In this document: positions 1-7,493 of the stretch, piece after piece | How the letters are laid out: every line of letters begins with the position of its first letter | How positions within the stretch are numbered: the first letter of the stretch is position 1 | DNA from: Spirosoma sp. | GTDB lineage: Bacteria; Bacteroidota; Bacteroidia; Cytophagales; Spirosomataceae | Reading direction: 5' to 3' | DNA length: 9,246 nt | NCBI GenBank assembly: GCA_028288385.1 | Contig: JAQBNX010000448.1 | Location: forward strand, 1 to 9,246 | Made by a program: the position numbers and the translations under genes | The notes under the pieces: generated by a model | Told to the model about the DNA's origin: nothing | What the model saw: the letters and a program-made list of their open reading frames with translations, nothing else | Databases searched by the model: none

Positions 1-704
1 GCGGTTGCGGCAATGGCCGACAGGCACGACAGGCCGTGCGAATCGTCTTCATACACACCTGTCTCCTTTTTCACGAAGTCATACGTAGCCAGCACCCGTT
101 TCTCGTCGAATAGCGGTTTCAGAAAAGCCACTTTGTCGGCGTTCAGAAAGCCCGCGTCCAGCACACCAATGAGCATGTCTTCTCCGTGGTAGCCCTGCTG
201 GTGCATTTTGTCGACGCCAAGCTGCGCAACCTGCACCTGCGACGTACCGTAGTTCAAGGGCTGAACCTCGCCGAACTTGCCTGCCTGCTCTACAGACGGA
301 AGCGACTTTGCCGGCCTGTACGCACTTAGCCGGGCGTTGGCCAGCGACCGCCCAAACTCCAGCCCTTTCACCGCGGGCAGTTTTTGAATGCCCGCAATAG
401 TGGCTTCGGTAGATTCGACCAGCACGGCGTTGAACCAGCGCGAGGTGAACCAGACTTTTGCGCCTGCCTGCTGCAACTGTGCTACGTAGGCCGGGTTTAC
501 GGGCAGGTCGCGTTCCAGTACGGGAATGCCCTGTTTCTGACGGCGCAGAATTGACCGCTGCGACAGAAACTGATCGGGACGGCTAACGCTGTAAGGAGTA
601 CCGGTTTTATCGCGCAGCAACACCAGGTATTTGCGGGTTGCCTGCCCAAAGCCGGACAACTGGCTAAGCAACAGGAAGAGAAGGAGCCCGGCCGTTTTAT
701 TCAT
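1..704 (-). CDS. Secreted subtilisin-like serine peptidase (family S8), N-terminal part; gene continues past the left edge
   Basis: Reading the minus strand from the ATG at 704-702 gives 234 codons open to the window edge. Residues 1-22 form a signal peptide (MNKTAGLLLFLLLSQLSGFGQA). Residues about 23-150 look like the inhibitor-type propeptide of Bacteroidota S8 enzymes. The catalytic domain then begins with the Asp motif IGVLDAGF (Asp183) and the His motif DDSHGLSCLSAIAA (His223). The oxyanion Asn and catalytic Ser motifs would lie beyond the edge, so completeness and activity cannot be judged. The usual HGT after the His is HGL here. The start codon overlaps the stop of the upstream lipoprotein gene in the 8-base string ATGAATAA, which suggests translational coupling and supports this start. 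The role is probably periplasmic or extracellular proteolysis, and the substrate is unknown. Family assignment is firm; exact function is not. Confidence 0.86.
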   Translation of the reverse strand, partial: MNKTAGLLLFLLLSQLSGFGQATRKYLVLLRDKTGTPYSVSRPDQFLSQRSILRRQKQGIPVLERDLPVNPAYVAQLQQAGAKVWFTSRWFNAVLVESTEATIAGIQKLPAVKGLEFGRSLANARLSAYRPAKSLPSVEQAGKFGEVQPLNYGTSQVQVAQLGVDKMHQQGYHGEDMLIGVLDAGFLNADKVAFLKPLFDEKRVLATYDFVKKETGVYEDDSHGLSCLSAIAAT

Positions 705-1413
705 GGCCGGACGAATGAATGCGGTAGACTTGCCGAATGCCATAGTCAATTTGTGAGGTGCCGATGCAGGCTGGTGTTGATGAGCAAAACTGTAATTGTA
801 CACGTTCTTTATAAATTAATCCGACCTGCTTTGCATAAACCTCGATGCGCTTATCTTGGGAAATAAGCGTCGAGTCCTGTTGAGCTACCACCGTGACCGT
901 TTCGCTAAATTCTTTATCCGAAACGCGGTAGGGTTTGCCGCTATTGCGTGCTTCATACTGGTCCTGGCCCACACCGTTGTGCCGGTTGCCATCCCAACGG
1001 AGCTGATCGCTGAGGGGAAAGCGGAGTTTGACAAAGTCTAGGCCGTTTTCGGTTCGAATGGCCTCGTCGTCGATCAGCCGCGCTGACCAAATGGAATCTG
1101 CCTGCCAGGGCTGGCTCTCCACCAACCGACGATAGCGAAACAGCCGGTGGGCGGGCCGCTCCGTTACGTCTGCATAAGGCGCTCCCACTACTTCCTTCAC
1201 CTGATACGTCCGCAGAACGGCTGGTGCACTAAGCGAATACTGGCGTTCCTCTACGTTGTAAATGACGTAGTATCCGGTTGATAAGGGAAAGTAATCATAA
1301 CCCGGTGAGGCCGGGTCGGTACCTACCGACTGGCAGCCCATAAGGACTCTAATGACCACCAATGCCAAGCTGATACAGGTTAGACAAACCCGGGTGGTGT
1401 GAGCAGCAACCAT
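697..1413 (-). CDS. Putative lipoprotein of unknown function, co-transcribed with S8 peptidase
   Basis: This is a 238-residue protein. An N-terminal hydrophobic stretch (about residues 11-26) ends in a lipobox-like VLMGC with the acceptor Cys27. This predicts signal peptidase II processing and lipid anchoring. An Arg22 inside the hydrophobic core is unusual, so the signal is not perfect. After a short linker, the mature part has tyrosine-rich, strand-like segments (YFPLSTGYYVIYNVEERQYS at 41-60; YAKQVGLIYKERVQ at 193-206). Near the C-terminus a Cys210/Cys216 pair could form a disulfide. I recognise no catalytic motif; the look is that of a small beta-rich Bacteroidota lipoprotein. It precedes the S8 peptidase gene and overlaps it by 8 bases, so the two are very likely co-translated. 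It might be a partner, anchor or maturation factor for the peptidase, which is inference from position only. No Shine-Dalgarno sequence precedes the ATG. Confidence 0.75.
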   Translation of the reverse strand: MVAAHTTRVCLTCISLALVVIRVLMGCQSVGTDPASPGYDYFPLSTGYYVIYNVEERQYSLSAPAVLRTYQVKEVVGAPYADVTERPAHRLFRYRRLVESQPWQADSIWSARLIDDEAIRTENGLDFVKLRFPLSDQLRWDGNRHNGVGQDQYEARNSGKPYRVSDKEFSETVTVVAQQDSTLISQDKRIEVYAKQVGLIYKERVQLQFCSSTPACIGTSQIDYGIRQVYRIHSSGHE

Positions 1414-1951
1414 GTTTTAGAGGATGAATAATAACGTTGAAAATAGTGGCTACTCCGAACAAAATAGAATGGTTATCTCTGATGCTTTACCCAATTACGC
1501 AGATCATAAAGCAAACGATTCAAGGGTTGCAATAGTAACCAAAACATGACGTCCTCACAAGCTTATCTTGTCGACCCCAGTCGCTTGCCGTACTAAGCGC
1601 ATTAGACTGAAACCTGATATGCACTCACTGGCTATAGAATGGGAGGTCAGGTGTTTTTGGCCCCTGCCTCTCCTATAACGATACGTATTTCAGGCAACGA
1701 TAGTGGCAGGCTACGTGTATCAGTTTCTAAAAGCTGTTTGTTGCTATTATTCCATAAAACTTAGAGAAACAAGATAAAGGCTGTTTTTCATTACGTTGAG
1801 GAGGGTGTTAGCTTACGGAGGGCAAATCGGCCAAAGCACCTTTTTGTGGCCTGATTAATCATAATGGTGGTAGCTATTGGCACTTACCTACTTTATAAGC
1901 AAGTGCTATTTGCCTATCTTTTGAAAGCCGAATCTGATCGTAAACTCTCCC
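1414..1951. other. Non-coding divergent intergenic region (538 bases)
   Basis: This region lies between the minus-strand lipoprotein gene and the plus-strand GH2 gene, so it should hold the promoters of both. I saw no convincing gene or structured RNA. An open frame starting at ATG 1864 runs into the GH2 gene out of frame and is not credible. Minor features are a perfect 8-base palindrome GATTAATC at 1853-1860 and a short complementary pair, cctgcc near 1667 and ggcagg near 1705. No good match to the Bacteroidota -33/-7 promoter (TTTG, about 19 bases, TAnnTTTG) was found. The region is long for this gene density, so a long 5' leader or a small RNA is possible but unsupported. Confidence 0.6.
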
Positions 1952-3919
1952 ATGTCAATAATCAGGCGATTTCTGCCCCAACCCTTTTCCACCATTTTGC
2001 TTTTCGGTGCTGTAGCCACGATTGCCACCGCACAGACGACGACCCAACCGACGGCAGTCAGCGTAACCGGCGTCAGGACAGCGCCCATTCTGAGCCGCTG
2101 GGAAAAACAGGTAACGGCCGAAAACGCCTGGCGCGAATACCCCCGACCGCAACTGACCCGCTCTAACTGGCAAAACCTGAATGGGATGTGGGAGTATGCC
2201 ATTACGTCTAAACAAGCTCCACAGCCAACAGCCTTTGCCGGTCAGATTCTGGTGCCTTTCTCTGTTGAGTCGACCCTCTCGAAAGTGACGAAATCGTTCT
2301 CACCCGAGCAGCGGCTGTGGTATCGACGTAACGTTAGCGTACCCCGCGAGTGGGCTGGCCAACGGGTACTGCTGCACTTCGGCGCGGTTGATTATGAGTG
2401 TTCTTTATGGATAAATGGCGGCTTAGTTGGGTCGCATACGGGTGGCTCCGACGCGTTCAGCTTTGATGTAACGGATTTCCTTAAAGATGGTCAAAACCAG
2501 TTGGTGCTGGGTGTCACGGACCCTACATCGGCCGACGAGCAGCCGCGTGGCAAGCAGGCGCTACGTCCTTCCGGCATTTTTTACACCCCCGTATCAGGCA
2601 TCTGGCAAACGGTCTGGATGGAGCCCGTACCAAAAGCGGGCCATATTGAGGAGCTACGCCTAACACCCGAAGTAGATTCCGGCCGGGTCAGGGTAGAGGT
2701 GTTGCTGAACAGGCCACCGGCTAACCGGGCTACGACGGCGGTCCGGCTAACGGCGCAGGATGGACAACAAACCATAAGTACCACCTTAATTCGAGCGGGG
2801 AAAGTGGCTTATCTGCCCATCCAAAATCCAAAGTTATGGTCGCCCGACAGCCCATTTCTATACAACCTGAAGGCCGAGCTGGTGACGGTGAATGACCCCT
2901 TCGGCGATACGCCCCAGAACAAACGCCCCCGCCAGGACGATGCCATCCGAACGGCTTATGCAGGCGCTACGGTGACCGGTTCGGCCCTGGACTTTGTGAC
3001 GAGTTATTTCGCCATGCGCAAAATAGGGGTTGGCAAAGGCCCGGTGGCAAACCAACCCGTACTGCTGCTCAACAACAAATTTGTGTTTCAGAATGGCCCT
3101 CTCGATCAGGGCTGGTGGCCCGGTGGCCTACTGACTCCACCATCAGAAGAGGCAATGGCCTTTGAAATCGATTTTTTGAAAAAGTCGGGCTTTAACATGC
3201 TCCGCAAGCACATAAAAATAGAGCCAGACCGCTATTATTACCTCTGCGACAAACTCGGCATTTTAGTCTGGCAGGATATGCCGTCGGGTTTTCTGGAAGG
3301 GCAGAACGAAGCACCCGGCGACCAGAGTGAGCCATTACGCCGGTCGAAAGCCAAAGAGCAGGTTGAACTCGAACTTCGCCGAATGATGAACCAGTTGCAC
3401 AATCACCCCAGCATTGTGACCTGGGTGGTGCATAACGAAGGCTGGGGGCAGTATGACAACGAGCGGCTCTCAGCCTGGGTAAAGGGCATCGATCCAAGCC
3501 GGGTAGTTAACGCCGTTAGCGGTTGGAACGACCGGGGAGCCGGCGATTTTTACGACATTCACACCTATGAGGAAGAACCTCGTCCGGCCGACCCGAAAAC
3601 CAATCGCGTAATCGTCATTGGCGAATTTGGTGGTATTGGGTGGCCCGTTCAGGGTCATCTGTGGAATCCGGAAATGCGCAATTGGGGTTACCAGACGTAC
3701 CAGTCGGCCGACGCGGTACTGAAAGCCTACCAGAAGAAATACGCCAAAATAGTGGAGTACTATCAGAAGCAGGCTTTGTCGGCGGCTGTATATACGCAAA
3801 CAACGGACGTAGAGGGCGAAGTGAATGGGCTGCTGACATATGACCGGGAGGTAATTAAAATTCCGGTCGAGACGCTCCGGCAGATTCACGCACCCCTGTT
3901 CAAACCCGCTGGTAATTGA
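1952..3919 (+). CDS. Secreted glycoside hydrolase family 2 (beta-galactosidase/beta-glucuronidase superfamily)
   Basis: This 655-residue exo-acting retaining glycosidase is likely periplasmic. Residues 1-28 are a signal peptide ending ATIATAQ, which supports the start at 1952. Residues about 60-225 are the GH2 sugar-binding jelly roll, with the typical GLVGSHTGGSDAFSFDVTDF (157-176). Residues about 226-360 are the Ig-like domain, ending SYFAMRKIGVGK. Residues about 365-645 are the TIM barrel, with RKHIKIEP (418-425) and LVWQDMPSG (438-446). The acid/base should be Glu496 in VVHNEGWG and the nucleophile Glu558 in VIGEFGG; both are present. The Ig-like domain carries roughly 30 extra polar residues (about 313-345). 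The protein is shorter than LacZ-type enzymes (about 1000 residues) and near the size of compact GH2 enzymes. Substrate cannot be fixed from sequence: galactosidase, glucuronidase, mannosidase and arabinosidase activities all occur in GH2. It lies 98 bases upstream of the GH39 gene on the same strand, probably co-expressed. Confidence 0.93.
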   Translation: MSIIRRFLPQPFSTILLFGAVATIATAQTTTQPTAVSVTGVRTAPILSRWEKQVTAENAWREYPRPQLTRSNWQNLNGMWEYAITSKQAPQPTAFAGQILVPFSVESTLSKVTKSFSPEQRLWYRRNVSVPREWAGQRVLLHFGAVDYECSLWINGGLVGSHTGGSDAFSFDVTDFLKDGQNQLVLGVTDPTSADEQPRGKQALRPSGIFYTPVSGIWQTVWMEPVPKAGHIEELRLTPEVDSGRVRVEVLLNRPPANRATTAVRLTAQDGQQTISTTLIRAGKVAYLPIQNPKLWSPDSPFLYNLKAELVTVNDPFGDTPQNKRPRQDDAIRTAYAGATVTGSALDFVTSYFAMRKIGVGKGPVANQPVLLLNNKFVFQNGPLDQGWWPGGLLTPPSEEAMAFEIDFLKKSGFNMLRKHIKIEPDRYYYLCDKLGILVWQDMPSGFLEGQNEAPGDQSEPLRRSKAKEQVELELRRMMNQLHNHPSIVTWVVHNEGWGQYDNERLSAWVKGIDPSRVVNAVSGWNDRGAGDFYDIHTYEEEPRPADPKTNRVIVIGEFGGIGWPVQGHLWNPEMRNWGYQTYQSADAVLKAYQKKYAKIVEYYQKQALSAAVYTQTTDVEGEVNGLLTYDREVIKIPVETLRQIHAPLFKPAGN

Positions 3920-3950
3920 TATGGCGTTGCTGATTCGTTTATCAACATAC

Positions 3951-3972
3951 TATATGATTGATGAATCATATA
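3951..3972. promoter_or_regulatory. Perfect palindrome (9-bp arms, 4-base centre) between GH2 and GH39 genes
   Basis: Arms TATATGATT (3951-3959) and AATCATATA (3964-3972) are exact reverse complements around GATG. The element starts 32 bases after the GH2 stop and ends 45 bases before the GH39 start. It is AT-rich and no T-run follows it on either strand, so it is a poor intrinsic terminator. Its dyad symmetry and size fit an operator for a dimeric regulator controlling the GH39 gene, or a small mRNA hairpin affecting processing between the two cistrons. The palindrome is seen directly; the role is inference. Confidence 0.45.
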
Positions 3973-4017
3973 AAAGTCGCTCAGTTTTTCAACTTGCCCA
4001 CAAATTAACCTCATTCA

Positions 4018-5742
4018 ATGCGCCAGCGATACCGTAGTCAGTTACAACTAAATATCCTGTTATTTTCTATTGCTGTCGCTGGTATGACTGGATCGGCCTC
4101 AATGGCTCAGACCGAGTCAGCGCCGGTTGTGATCAGGGTGGATTTAACGAAAGACAAAGGACCCTTGAAGACAATCTGGGCGTGGTTTGGATACGACGAA
4201 CCCAATTACACCTACATGAAGGATGGGAAGAAGCTGCTGACCGAACTGTCAAAAGTGGGTGGTCAATCGCCCGTCTTTGTCAGGGCGCATAGCCTGTTGG
4301 TTACCGGCGATGGTACACCCGCGCTCAAGTGGGGGTCAACCAATGCCTATACGGAAGATGCGCAGGGGAAGCCCGTTTACAACTGGACCATTGTCGACAA
4401 AATCTTCGATACGTATATCGAACGAGGTATGAAACCCATTGCACAGATTGGCTTTATGCCCAAGGCCATGTCAACGCACCCGGAGCCTTACCAGCACGAG
4501 TGGAGTCCTGGCAATCAATACAACGAGATTTATACCGGTTGGGCCTACCCACCAAAGGACTACCAGAAATTTGCCGAACTGGTATACCAGTGGGTGAGGC
4601 ATTCGGTGGCTCGTTATGGGCAAAAAGAGGTCGAAAGCTGGTACTGGGAGTTGTGGAACGAGCCGGATATCGGTTATTGGAAAGGCACAACGGAAGAATA
4701 TATCAAATTGTATGATTACTCGGCCGACGCGGTAAAACGAGCCCTGCCAACGGCCAGAATCGGTGGCCCGGAGGTAACGGGTCCCGCATCGGAAAAAGCC
4801 GCTGCTTTTATGCGCGCCTTTCTGGATCATGTAGTAAAGGGCAATAATTACGTAACGGGTAAGGTTGGAACGCCCATCGACTTCATTACCTTCCATGCGA
4901 AAGGTTCGCCTAAACTGGTCAATGGCATTGTGCAAATGAACATGGGCAAGCAACTCCGCGACATTGATAAGGGCTTTCAGATTGTGGCCTCCTATCCAAC
5001 GTTGGCAAAATTACCCATTATCATTGGCGAGTCAGATCCCGAAGGGTGCGCGGCCTGCTCAGAAGATTTTCATCCTCAGAACGCCTACCGCAATGGTACG
5101 ATGTATTCCAGCTACACCGCAGCTTCATTCGCACGCAAATATGACCTCGCTACAGACCGTGGCGTCAACCTGCTCGGGGCTGTTACGTGGGCATTTGAGT
5201 TCGAAAATCAGCCCTGGTTTCGCGGTTTTCGCGATTTAGCTACCAACGGTGTTGATAAACCCGTGCTCAATGTGTTTCGGATGTTTGGGCTCATGCGCGG
5301 TAATCGCGTCGAAGTTCAGCAGCAGGGTCTGGCCTATCAATACCAAACTGTTCGTGATGAGAGTGTGCGTGGCGAGGCCGACATCAATGCGCTGGCGGCA
5401 AAGGATGCCAAAGAGGCCACGGTTATGGTCTGGAACTACCACGATGACAACCGGCCGGCTACTGCCGCACCGGTTTCTGTGCGACTGTCGGGTATCCCCG
5501 GCCGAACGGCGACGTTACGTCACTACCGCATCGACCAACAATTCAGCAACGCCTACGAAGCCTGGAAGAAAATGGGGTCGCCTAAAGATCCAACCGCTGA
5601 ACAGATTACCCAACTGGAGAAAGCAGGTCAACTGCAACTACTTAAATCGCCCGAGCGCATTACCATAAAAAACAACGAAGTCATCATTGATTTTCCATTG
5701 CCCCGGCAGGGAGTTTCGTTGCTGCAAATCTCCTGGCAATGA
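4018..5742 (+). CDS. Secreted glycoside hydrolase family 39, beta-xylosidase type
   Basis: This 574-residue retaining glycosidase carries a signal peptide at about residues 1-31 (hydrophobic core LNILLFSIAVAG, end SASMAQ), so it is exported. Residues about 38-410 form the GH39 TIM barrel. It contains FVRAHSLLVTGDG (87-99), YNWTIVDKIFDTYIERGMKP (121-140) and YWELWNEPD (209-217), with Glu215 as the expected acid/base. LPIIIGESDPEG (332-343) holds Glu338 as the expected nucleophile. A beta-sandwich with the typical tail AYEAWKKMGSPKDPT and PRQGVSLLQISW completes the protein. A CAAC pair (Cys344/Cys347) lies just after the nucleophile. Length matches the family. The known GH39 activities are mainly beta-xylosidase and alpha-L-iduronidase, and the sequence style favours a xylosidase-type enzyme; the true substrate is unproven. 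It follows the GH2 gene by 98 bases and ends 17 bases from the convergent GH32 stop. Confidence 0.92.
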   Translation: MRQRYRSQLQLNILLFSIAVAGMTGSASMAQTESAPVVIRVDLTKDKGPLKTIWAWFGYDEPNYTYMKDGKKLLTELSKVGGQSPVFVRAHSLLVTGDGTPALKWGSTNAYTEDAQGKPVYNWTIVDKIFDTYIERGMKPIAQIGFMPKAMSTHPEPYQHEWSPGNQYNEIYTGWAYPPKDYQKFAELVYQWVRHSVARYGQKEVESWYWELWNEPDIGYWKGTTEEYIKLYDYSADAVKRALPTARIGGPEVTGPASEKAAAFMRAFLDHVVKGNNYVTGKVGTPIDFITFHAKGSPKLVNGIVQMNMGKQLRDIDKGFQIVASYPTLAKLPIIIGESDPEGCAACSEDFHPQNAYRNGTMYSSYTAASFARKYDLATDRGVNLLGAVTWAFEFENQPWFRGFRDLATNGVDKPVLNVFRMFGLMRGNRVEVQQQGLAYQYQTVRDESVRGEADINALAAKDAKEATVMVWNYHDDNRPATAAPVSVRLSGIPGRTATLRHYRIDQQFSNAYEAWKKMGSPKDPTAEQITQLEKAGQLQLLKSPERITIKNNEVIIDFPLPRQGVSLLQISWQ

Positions 5743-5759
5743 CGGTATGCAATCCGCAT

Positions 5760-7292
5760 TTATAAACCAGCCAGAACAGAAGGGGTCAATGGGGTAAATT
5801 TTAAGTCCTTAATTGAAACACCCGTAGCCGACTTTATAAACAGTTTGGTCATGGCCTTGTCCGGGAAAAATATATCGGTCATGACCGTAAGACCACCATC
5901 GGCAAATAACTCAACCGATGCCGCATCGACCAGTAATGTGAGTGAAATTTGACTATCTGTCGTCAAGCGCGGGGCCGAGTGCCGTTTCCCAAAACCTTTC
6001 TCAAAGTCTATTTTTCCGGATTTTGTCCGGTTAATGAAAAAAGCATTATGGGCTTTGTCATAGCCAATCACCAGTTCATTGTTCTGCTCATTGGCCAGCA
6101 CGATGGAGAAGTCATTGGCCGCAGGTGCCGATAGGGTGAGCTTGAACGACTCAGCTTTACTACCTATTTTGGCTGTCAGATCATATTGCCCTTTTACGGT
6201 TACGTTGTTCAGTGTGGTCGTTTTGCCATTTAGCTCATCAAGCTCCTTAACGGGTGTGGATGTCAATAACAACTGGTTGTTAACTTCTTTCAGGCCAAGC
6301 TCACGTGGTACGGTGGTGGCACTGCGCCACGTGTTGGTAGGTACTTTTTCGGCATACTGCCAGTTGCTCATCCAGCCGATCAGTACAGTTCTGGTGCCGG
6401 TGTTAGAGAACGTTACGCCCGCGTAATTGTCTGTACCATAATCCATCCATTTCGTTTCGGTTGAAAACGGCTTAAACTGGCTACCATCGAAATCGCCTAC
6501 GAAATATTGGGTGGCTGAGCCGCCATTCGGCCCGCCGGGATTAATGCTGACCAGCAGCACCCAGGCTTTCCGGCCATTATAATCCAAGGGAAACAAGTCC
6601 GGGCATTCCCAGACGCCCCCATGTGCCCCCACGTTGTTCCCAAACTCACTTTCCTTTGTCCAGCGTTTCAGATTAGGAGAAGAATAAAAGGTAATGTGGT
6701 CTTTGGTCGCCAGGGTCATAATCCATTTTTTCCGGGGTTCGTACCACCGCACTTTTGGATCGCGGAAATCGGTAATACCGGGGTTAGGTAGTACCGGATT
6801 ACCGGCGTATTTGGTCCACGTTTTGCCTTCATCGAGGCTATAGGCAAGGCTTTGGTACTGAAATTTGCCCGTCTTTTCTTTTTCTAACCGGGCATTATGG
6901 TGTGTAAAAATGGCTACTAAAGGTGTCTGTCCGTTTTTCCCAAAGCCACTGGTATTGTCTCTGTCAACCACCGCACTACCCGAAAAAATCATTCCCAGGC
7001 TGTCGGGGTATAGGGCAATGGGTTGTTCCTGCCAATGGACCATGTCTTTGCTGGTAGTATGACCCCAGTGCATGGGTCCCCAGGTAGTACCGGTCGGGTG
7101 ATACTGAAAAAACAGGTGATAAGTCCCCTTGAAATAGACCATGCCATTCGGGTCATTCATCCAGTGGGCTTTTGGCGTAAAATGGAATTGCGGCCGATAC
7201 TGTTCGGGTTTAGCGTTTGACAGATTCGCTTGCCCGAACGTATTCTGACCCATGGAAGCCAGCACGGCCAAGGATATGAAGATTTTTTGCAT
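5760..7292 (-). CDS. Secreted glycoside hydrolase family 32 (levanase/exo-inulinase/fructan beta-fructosidase type)
   Basis: This 510-residue enzyme hydrolyses beta-fructosyl linkages of levan, inulin or sucrose, releasing fructose. Residues 1-21 are a signal peptide (MQKIFISLAVLASMGQNTFGQ) with no lipobox, so the product is periplasmic or released. The five-bladed propeller has all three catalytic motifs: WMNDPNG (44-50, nucleophile Asp47), FRDPK (176-180, transition-state stabiliser Asp178) and WECPD (228-232, acid/base Glu229). IGWMSNWQYAEKVPT (305-319) with WRSATTVPREL (322-332) is typical of exo-acting levanase and inulinase types. The C-terminal beta-sandwich (about 350-505) has ELFADGG (461-467). 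Length is normal for the family and no lesion is seen. It lies downstream of the permease gene on the same strand, which suggests the permease imports the released fructose. Whether levan, inulin or sucrose is preferred cannot be read from sequence. Confidence 0.96.
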   Translation of the reverse strand: MQKIFISLAVLASMGQNTFGQANLSNAKPEQYRPQFHFTPKAHWMNDPNGMVYFKGTYHLFFQYHPTGTTWGPMHWGHTTSKDMVHWQEQPIALYPDSLGMIFSGSAVVDRDNTSGFGKNGQTPLVAIFTHHNARLEKEKTGKFQYQSLAYSLDEGKTWTKYAGNPVLPNPGITDFRDPKVRWYEPRKKWIMTLATKDHITFYSSPNLKRWTKESEFGNNVGAHGGVWECPDLFPLDYNGRKAWVLLVSINPGGPNGGSATQYFVGDFDGSQFKPFSTETKWMDYGTDNYAGVTFSNTGTRTVLIGWMSNWQYAEKVPTNTWRSATTVPRELGLKEVNNQLLLTSTPVKELDELNGKTTTLNNVTVKGQYDLTAKIGSKAESFKLTLSAPAANDFSIVLANEQNNELVIGYDKAHNAFFINRTKSGKIDFEKGFGKRHSAPRLTTDSQISLTLLVDAASVELFADGGLTVMTDIFFPDKAMTKLFIKSATGVSIKDLKFTPLTPSVLAGL

Positions 7293-7389
7293 AATGGATT
7301 TATCGGTTGCCTGCTTTATCTTTCACAGACATGCATCTATATACGGCAACGTAGCAGGTCGCATCTAACAAGCTAGGTTATCTGACAAC

Positions 7390-7457
7390 GGCGACCGAAA
7401 ATTGCCCGCTTTGATTGGAAGTCTCCCGCATGACGTTACAGGAAGGTTTTGGTCGCC
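7390..7457 (-). repeat. Long-range inverted repeat in the permease-GH32 intercistronic gap
   Basis: The 201-base gap between the permease stop and the GH32 start holds GGCGACC (7390-7396) and its exact reverse complement GGTCGCC (7451-7457). A further AAAA/TTTT pairing (7398-7401 with 7447-7450) is separated by one bulged G at 7397. The loop is about 45 bases. In the minus-strand transcript this could form an 11-bp stem with one bulge, 37 bases downstream of the permease stop. No T-run follows, so it is not a classical terminator. It could protect or process the permease mRNA end and set different levels of the two products. The pairing is seen; the function is inference. Confidence 0.35.
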
Positions 7458-7493
7458 TGAAACAAAGGCTAACTCGTTACAGTAGGGGCAGCG

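Noticed and set aside
1463..1470. Possible Bacteroidota -7 box (TATTTTG on the minus strand) upstream of the lipoprotein gene
   Set aside because: One base short of TAnnTTTG, and there is no TTTG at the right distance upstream.
1853..1860. GATT...AATC dyads near three gene starts (1853-1860, 3956-3967, 8877-8887)
   Set aside because: Half-sites are only four to five AT-rich bases with different spacers (0, 4 and 1-3), so a shared operator cannot be claimed.
1864..2166. Plus-strand open frame of 100 codons starting in the divergent region
   Set aside because: It runs most of its length out of frame with the GH2 signal peptide and N-terminal domain, has no recognisable protein character after about codon 30, and no ribosome-site support.
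3931..3939. Shared 9-mer TGATTCGTT next to two inverted repeats (3931-3939 and 8961-8969)
   Set aside because: The match is short, its position relative to each repeat differs, and such a match between two intergenic regions is not rare enough.
5746..5758. Small hairpin ATGC-aatcc-GCAT in the convergent gap
   Set aside because: A four-bp stem without a T-run is too weak to call a terminator.
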